NCBI GenBank assembly: GCA_029204225.1
Contig: CM055102.1
Span: 14,893,708-14,957,707, forward strand
Direction: 5' to 3'
Origin: Diphasiastrum complanatum
Taxonomy: Eukaryota > Streptophyta > Lycopodiopsida > Lycopodiales > Lycopodiaceae
Length of the DNA stretch: 64,000 nt
Under the pieces are notes generated by a model, which worked only from the letters and a program-made list of their open reading frames with translations, was not told where the DNA came from and searched no databases. This document shows positions 61,220 to 64,000 of this stretch, piece after piece. The first letter of the stretch is position 1. Each line of letters begins with the position of its first letter. The translations under genes were made by a program, and so were the position numbers.

Positions 61220-61990
61220 TGTAGGGTCAAAGATCTCGCGTAATATAGCCCTCCCGCCTGTCAACAAGGGTTAGATCACTAGATAGGTACCTAACTATGC
61301 ATAGATGCTATTTTTAGTTAGTTTCCTACTTTCTCCCTTAACTCTACTCACCACTAACACTACTCTCCCTTAACTCTACTCCTCTACACTAACATTCATC
61401 ATGATTGTAGGTGAATGAAAGGGGGCGATTAGATAAGGTGGAGGGGAAAGAAGATAGAAGAGAGAGATAGAGGGAGGGTGGAGGTTAGCTCAAATGCACA
61501 TTGTACTTGCTAAAGGAGAAACATAAACTATTGAAACCAAAAAAGCATGAACTTGAAAGCAATAGAAAACAACAAGAGCAATAGCAAGCATTGAATTGCA
61601 AATGAGGATGCTTCTCTTCCAAAATTCGTAGAGTTTCCTCCTTCTCATTAAGCATGAAAATAGTGTACACATGGTGCCTTTTTATAAAATGGGAAAGGCC
61701 CTTGTCCCTCAATTCTATTGTCTAATATTCACAATGATCCTATCCATTCATCTTGGACCCAACTTGATCCAAGGGTCCACATAAAGTATATTGGTAATCA
61801 CAAGATTCATGTGAGTCCCAATTTGGACCCAACTCTAAAAAATAATCTCTAAGTTTAAAAATGACTTTGGGCCTCTAGTTTTATTTTAATTCCAAGGCCC
61901 AAGTCAAGTTTATTTTATTTACAACTTTACTTGCGTGCTCATTGGGCCATGGGCTTACGCGCGCAGGATGTCATGCCCTCGCAACACATT
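61220..61990 (-). repeat. Gypsy 5' LTR, truncated
   Basis: Starts TGTAGGGTC beside the primer-binding site and follows the LTR at 49055 to GCCCTCGCAACACA near 61990. The terminal 100 bp or so of the full LTR are missing. Within 50 bp the sequence becomes protease-linker coding of another gypsy copy. Confidence 0.8.
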
Positions 61991-62044
61991 TTATTGAATG
62001 ATTTTATGTATTTACACTTTGTTGGAAATACTCCCGACATTCAC

Positions 62045-63258
62045 CGAGATTGCCGTGACGCACTCATGGTTGCGAATATCAACATCCATTGTAGCTATCG
62101 CCTCTTCGGCTAGACCACTCCATCGGATCACCTGGTTGTAGCGTTGTTTCAACTGATTCTTCTTATTCGCAGGTGCCTTGGGTGGATCGATCCTTGAGAC
62201 TTTCACCATAGCAGACTTTTGTGGTGGTTGAGCTGGTACTTTCTTGGTTCCGTAACGATCTGGGTCCATGTGATGTAGGACCTGTCCATCAGTCAGCTCA
62301 AGCTCCTTACTATAAGTTAGAGTATGTTGCCAAGGGACTAGATCATCGTCCACTGGGTTCTCAATAGGCTCCGCTGACAACCATCCTACGTTTATCATAT
62401 TCACCCCAAATGTGATTGGTGTGTCCATGGTGTAACATTTGGGTGAAGATGTACTAGGTTCTGGATCTGATTCATATTGACATGCCTGGCAGTCAATCCA
62501 CATTACGACATCCGTCTCTGACTCATAGTGACCTCCCTTGGCTGGCCTTGGGCGATCAATCGTGAGATCTGTCGTGGATGATCCATCATCAACTTTGGGT
62601 GCAATAGGTTTCACCGCCCATGTGGTTGGATCAACCTTTACAGCCTGTTCTCTATTCTTGAAAGTGAGTTTTCACGTACCCTAGTTGTGTACTACTTGCG
62701 CAGTCCTTAACCATGGTCTTTCCAGTAAGACATGGTATGCAGATGGAGATTCAGATATATCCATGACTACAAAAGTAATCACAAACTGCATGTCTGCTAT
62801 CTTTACAAAGATATCGACAACTACAACTTTCGGTTTCACACAAGATTGATCTGCCAGCTTGATGGCAAATCTTGCTAGCTTCAACCCTTGTAAATCCCAT
62901 TTTTCATATAAAGTAGTGGAGATCAAATTGACACACCGATCCTCCATCTACCACTGCTGCCTCGTCCTCGTATCTCGTGTTTGATGGGCAAAGTGATGTT
63001 GTGTTCCTCACTTTCCCATGTTGTTCCGATGTGGAGGACGTTACTTGTTTCTTCATAGCCCTTACAATATATGGGCTCAAGTGCTACTGGCTCCTCATCT
63101 GCTTTGGCCCATTCAACTAGAAGGCTTTTCGCTTGTGGTGCAATCCACAATAGTTCTCTGAGTGGTAAACTAACACGGCTTGACAATAAAAGAGTGAGCC
63201 TTTCAGTGCATGGTTCCTCGGGCTCCACCATTTGAAAAGGTGATTCATGTTGGTGCAA
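62045..63258 (-). pseudogene. Gypsy protease region, second copy
   Basis: Parallels 56940-58203: MVEPEEPCTERLTLLLSSRV, LLVEWAKADEEPVALEPIYC, a protease segment frame-shifted near its active site (the DGGSG block is disrupted near 62935-62950), ARFAIKLADQSCVKP, FGVNMINVGWLSAEPI and VMVKVSRI-like linker. It ends near DVDIRNHE, beyond which the rest of pol is missing. Confidence 0.88.
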
Positions 63259-64000
63259 CCGATCATTTTGATCAGTGCGTAGTGGTCAGCCCGCTTGCGA
63301 TTCCCGTTCAACGCCAACTGGAGGTTTCGTGGGATTAACTCTTTCTTGTTTTTTTCTTCCACTTGTGCCTTCTGTACCCAGTGTCTTATTTTCTGGTACT
63401 GGCTTCTTTCTTCCCTCACATTCGGATATGGCACGGAAGTGGAGGGTTGGTCTTTAGTGACCGATGGTGGTGGTGAGGGAGCCACTTCCTTTCTCTTCTG
63501 CGCTCACGTAACAGCTAACACATGAGTGTGAAATTGTCGTTCTTCCGATGGCATCCCTGTTGGAACTGCTGGTTGTTGTATTGCAATGAAGTTAAGAGGT
63601 GCACTGGTTCCAGGTTTAAATGGACAATTCCTGTAGCAGTGCCCATAACCGCATTCTCGGCAGACAGATGTATATTGTCCCTTGTAGGGACATTATGCAA
63701 TTCTGTGTCCTTCGCCGCATTCGTAGCAGCCGTAATTTCTTCCGCCTTGACACTGAGTTTGAGCTGCATAGGTCGCAACATATTCATTTATGGCAAGATC
63801 CATAAATGATTCATCCGGTCCATACCATTGCTGCTGCTCAGGTTGAGGTGACATTTGCATCTCTGGTTCCGTTGCTGTCAGGTTTACATGGGCCACTTGT
63901 TGATTGGCTGGCCCTGGTGGAGCAGGTAAGGCCATACGATGTGGTTGATTTGGTGCGCCGTACCTTGGTGCCGCGTTGGGTGCCGCTTGATGGTAAAGAT
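63259..64000 (-). pseudogene. Gypsy gag C terminus, second copy, cut by window end
   Basis: Contains ALPAPPGPANQQVAHVNLTA, QQQWYGPDESFMD, a knuckle CYECGEGHRIA and a downstream CRECGYGH-type block near 63650, paralleling 58519-58860. It continues past 64000. Frames are broken at about 63690 and 63500. Confidence 0.85.

Overview
The window is nuclear DNA of a land plant, almost certainly a vascular plant with a repeat-rich, AT-rich genome. The evidence is an intron-containing plant histone H1 gene, a plant receptor-like cytoplasmic kinase with a USP-like N terminus, and dense nests of Ty1/copia and Ty3/gypsy LTR retrotransposons primed by initiator tRNA-Met or tRNA-Asp type sites. The sequence alone does not name the species. 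No tRNA, rRNA, CRISPR array or bacterial-type operon was seen.

Only two convincing host genes are present, both on the minus strand: histone H1 (12445-13649, two exons) and a kinase (30829-33426, uninterrupted reading frame). A third stretch (28100-30110, minus) holds unrecognised, broken coding sequence.

Layout: 1-1244 is a copia RT-RNase H remnant, interrupted by a complete non-autonomous copia-like element (1245-6758, minus) with 849-bp LTRs, a 5-bp target duplication and a long unfamiliar reading frame. 6764-8870 is scrambled gypsy pol. 8869-12440 holds a diverged LTR, degenerate copia gag and short tandem repeats. H1 occupies 12.4-13.9 kb. 14.5-21.4 kb is a copia remnant containing a nearly complete minus-strand copia element (15163-20964). 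21.6-26.7 kb is LTR debris and a gypsy gag, with two primer-binding sites facing outward. 26.7-36.6 kb is the genic island. 36.7-37.5 kb carries two very long inverted dinucleotide runs. 39.6-49.05 kb is a mosaic of copia and gypsy pieces. 49.05-64.0 kb is a minus-strand gypsy block: an LTR, a second integrase remnant, an unfamiliar coiled-coil reading frame with a TATA box upstream of it, a degenerate gag-pol, a leader full of a short repeated motif, a truncated LTR, and part of a further gypsy copy running off the window.

The retroelements do not form a pathway with the host genes. The biology of interest is in the elements: captured or novel reading frames, complementary gag deletions between two related copia elements, and shared leader motifs.
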